A stretch of 5,500 bases of DNA, taken from contig CAKUMR010000087.1 of NCBI GenBank assembly GCA_934667865.1, positions 1-5,500 of the forward strand. Reading direction: 5' to 3'. The translations under genes and the position numbers were made by a program. The notes under the pieces are model-generated. The model saw only the letters and a list, made by a program, of their open reading frames with translations. It did not search any database and was not told the DNA's origin. Below, piece by piece: positions 4,932 to 5,500 of the stretch. How positions within the stretch are numbered: the stretch's first letter is position 1; the number at the start of each line of letters is the position of its first letter. The DNA is from an uncultured Oscillospiraceae bacterium (GTDB taxonomy: Bacteria; Bacillota_A; Clostridia; Oscillospirales; Oscillospiraceae).

Positions 4932-5500
4932 ATGGATTGTGATTTCTATTATTCCTTGCTCAGCGCACATATTGACGGCGAAAACTCCGAAGCAGAAGAA
5001 GCACAGCTGCAAGAACACCTTGCGGTCTGTCCCCATTGCCGCGCACTCCTAAGGCAATGGGAGCAGACAGACTCCCTTCTCGTGCAGACGCCCGCACCGC
5101 CCGCCGATCTGACGGTGCGCATCCTGAAGCAGCTTCCGAAGAAGCGCAGGCGCCGCAGGCTTCTCTATTTCGCCGCTCCTGCCGCTACGCTTGCAGCGGC
5201 AGCCGTACTGGCACTGGCCGTTTTTGGCGCGATGAACCTGCCCGCCTATGCAAAAAACTGCCAATTTGAGTTTGCCTCCGGAGATGACGCCGCGTTCTCC
5301 GACTCCGACTACCTTCTTGATCTCACGGATGCCCCGCGCGCGTATGGCAGCGAAACAGCGTCGGGCAAGGACGCCACCGACGAACTCAAAGCCAACTCTA
5401 CCATGTCCGATAATGGCAGTCTGGCAGAGGTGCTCTCCGTATCCCCCGTGATGGTCGTCTGGTATCCGGAAGCGCAAGCGCCCTTCGAGGACCTCACGCC
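4932..5500 (+). CDS. Membrane-anchored zinc-finger anti-sigma factor (3'-partial)
   Basis: This protein probably binds and silences the sigma factor encoded just upstream. The frame runs from ATG 4932 to the right edge without a stop (189 codons visible). AAAGGAGG at 4917-4924 lies 7 nt before the start. The N-terminal anti-sigma domain carries Cys3, His29, Cys33 and Cys36, the last three in HLAVCPHC: the H-x3-C-x2-C signature of zinc anti-sigma domains. A basic stretch KKRRRRR (70-76) precedes one hydrophobic helix (about 77-101, rich in Ala and Leu). The remainder, from about 102, is acidic and Ser/Asp-rich and should lie outside the membrane as a sensor. The arrangement is cytoplasmic finger, single membrane pass, outer domain, like RsiW-type factors. 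The 51-nt gap from the sigma gene and common orientation indicate one operon. The outer domain is cut off by the window and I do not recognise its family. Confidence 0.9.
   Translation, partial: MDCDFYYSLLSAHIDGENSEAEEAQLQEHLAVCPHCRALLRQWEQTDSLLVQTPAPPADLTVRILKQLPKKRRRRRLLYFAAPAATLAAAAVLALAVFGAMNLPAYAKNCQFEFASGDDAAFSDSDYLLDLTDAPRAYGSETASGKDATDELKANSTMSDNGSLAEVLSVSPVMVVWYPEAQAPFEDLT

Noticed and set aside
5049..5477. 142-codon minus-strand frame near the right edge
   Set aside because: It is antisense to the anti-sigma gene, whose zinc motif, membrane helix and ribosome site are clear.

Overview
This window looks like ordinary chromosome from a GC-rich member of the Clostridia, most likely an Oscillospiraceae/Ruminococcaceae-type gut bacterium. 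The reasons are strong AAGGAGG-type ribosome sites in front of GC-rich genes, an EFR1-type flavodoxin/ferredoxin protein, a clostridial-style ECF sigma/anti-sigma pair, and heptanucleotide tandem repeats between genes. The taxonomic call is inference from gene content and style, not from a marker gene.

Layout: (1) Positions 2-1342, plus strand: a dihydropyrimidinase/D-hydantoinase missing only its first dozen or so residues. (2) 1343-1541: a spacer with two short heptamer-based tandem arrays, a 7-bp inverted repeat and a sigma-A promoter. (3) 1542-2036, plus: a dCMP/cytidine deaminase-family enzyme. (4) 2035-2070: a 13-bp perfect hairpin between two convergent genes. (5) 2079-2822, minus: an EFR1-family protein (flavodoxin-like half plus two 4Fe-4S clusters), driven by a perfect-consensus promoter TTGACA-17-TATAAT. 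(6) 2928-3200, plus, divergent: a conserved-looking 90-residue protein with a C-terminal membrane segment, followed by a clear terminator. (7) 3296-4320, plus: promoter and gene for a DusB-type tRNA-dihydrouridine synthase, best started at GTG 3355. (8) 4317-4880, plus: an ECF sigma factor whose GTG start overlaps the dusB stop. (9) 4932 to the right edge, plus: a membrane zinc-finger anti-sigma factor, running off the window.

How the parts work together: dusB, the sigma factor and the anti-sigma factor appear to form one operon from the 3296-3324 promoter. A tRNA-modification gene would then be co-transcribed with an envelope- or redox-responsive switch. The other genes look like separate transcription units: nucleotide salvage (dCMP deaminase), low-potential electron transfer (EFR1) and a pyrimidine- or purine-related cyclic amidohydrolase.

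I found no CRISPR array, transposase, tRNA or rRNA, phage gene, or evident new defence or mobile system. The observations most worth a second look are the heptamer repeats at 1344-1406, the uncharacterised small membrane protein, the dusB-sigma overlap, and the perfect promoter of the EFR1 gene.
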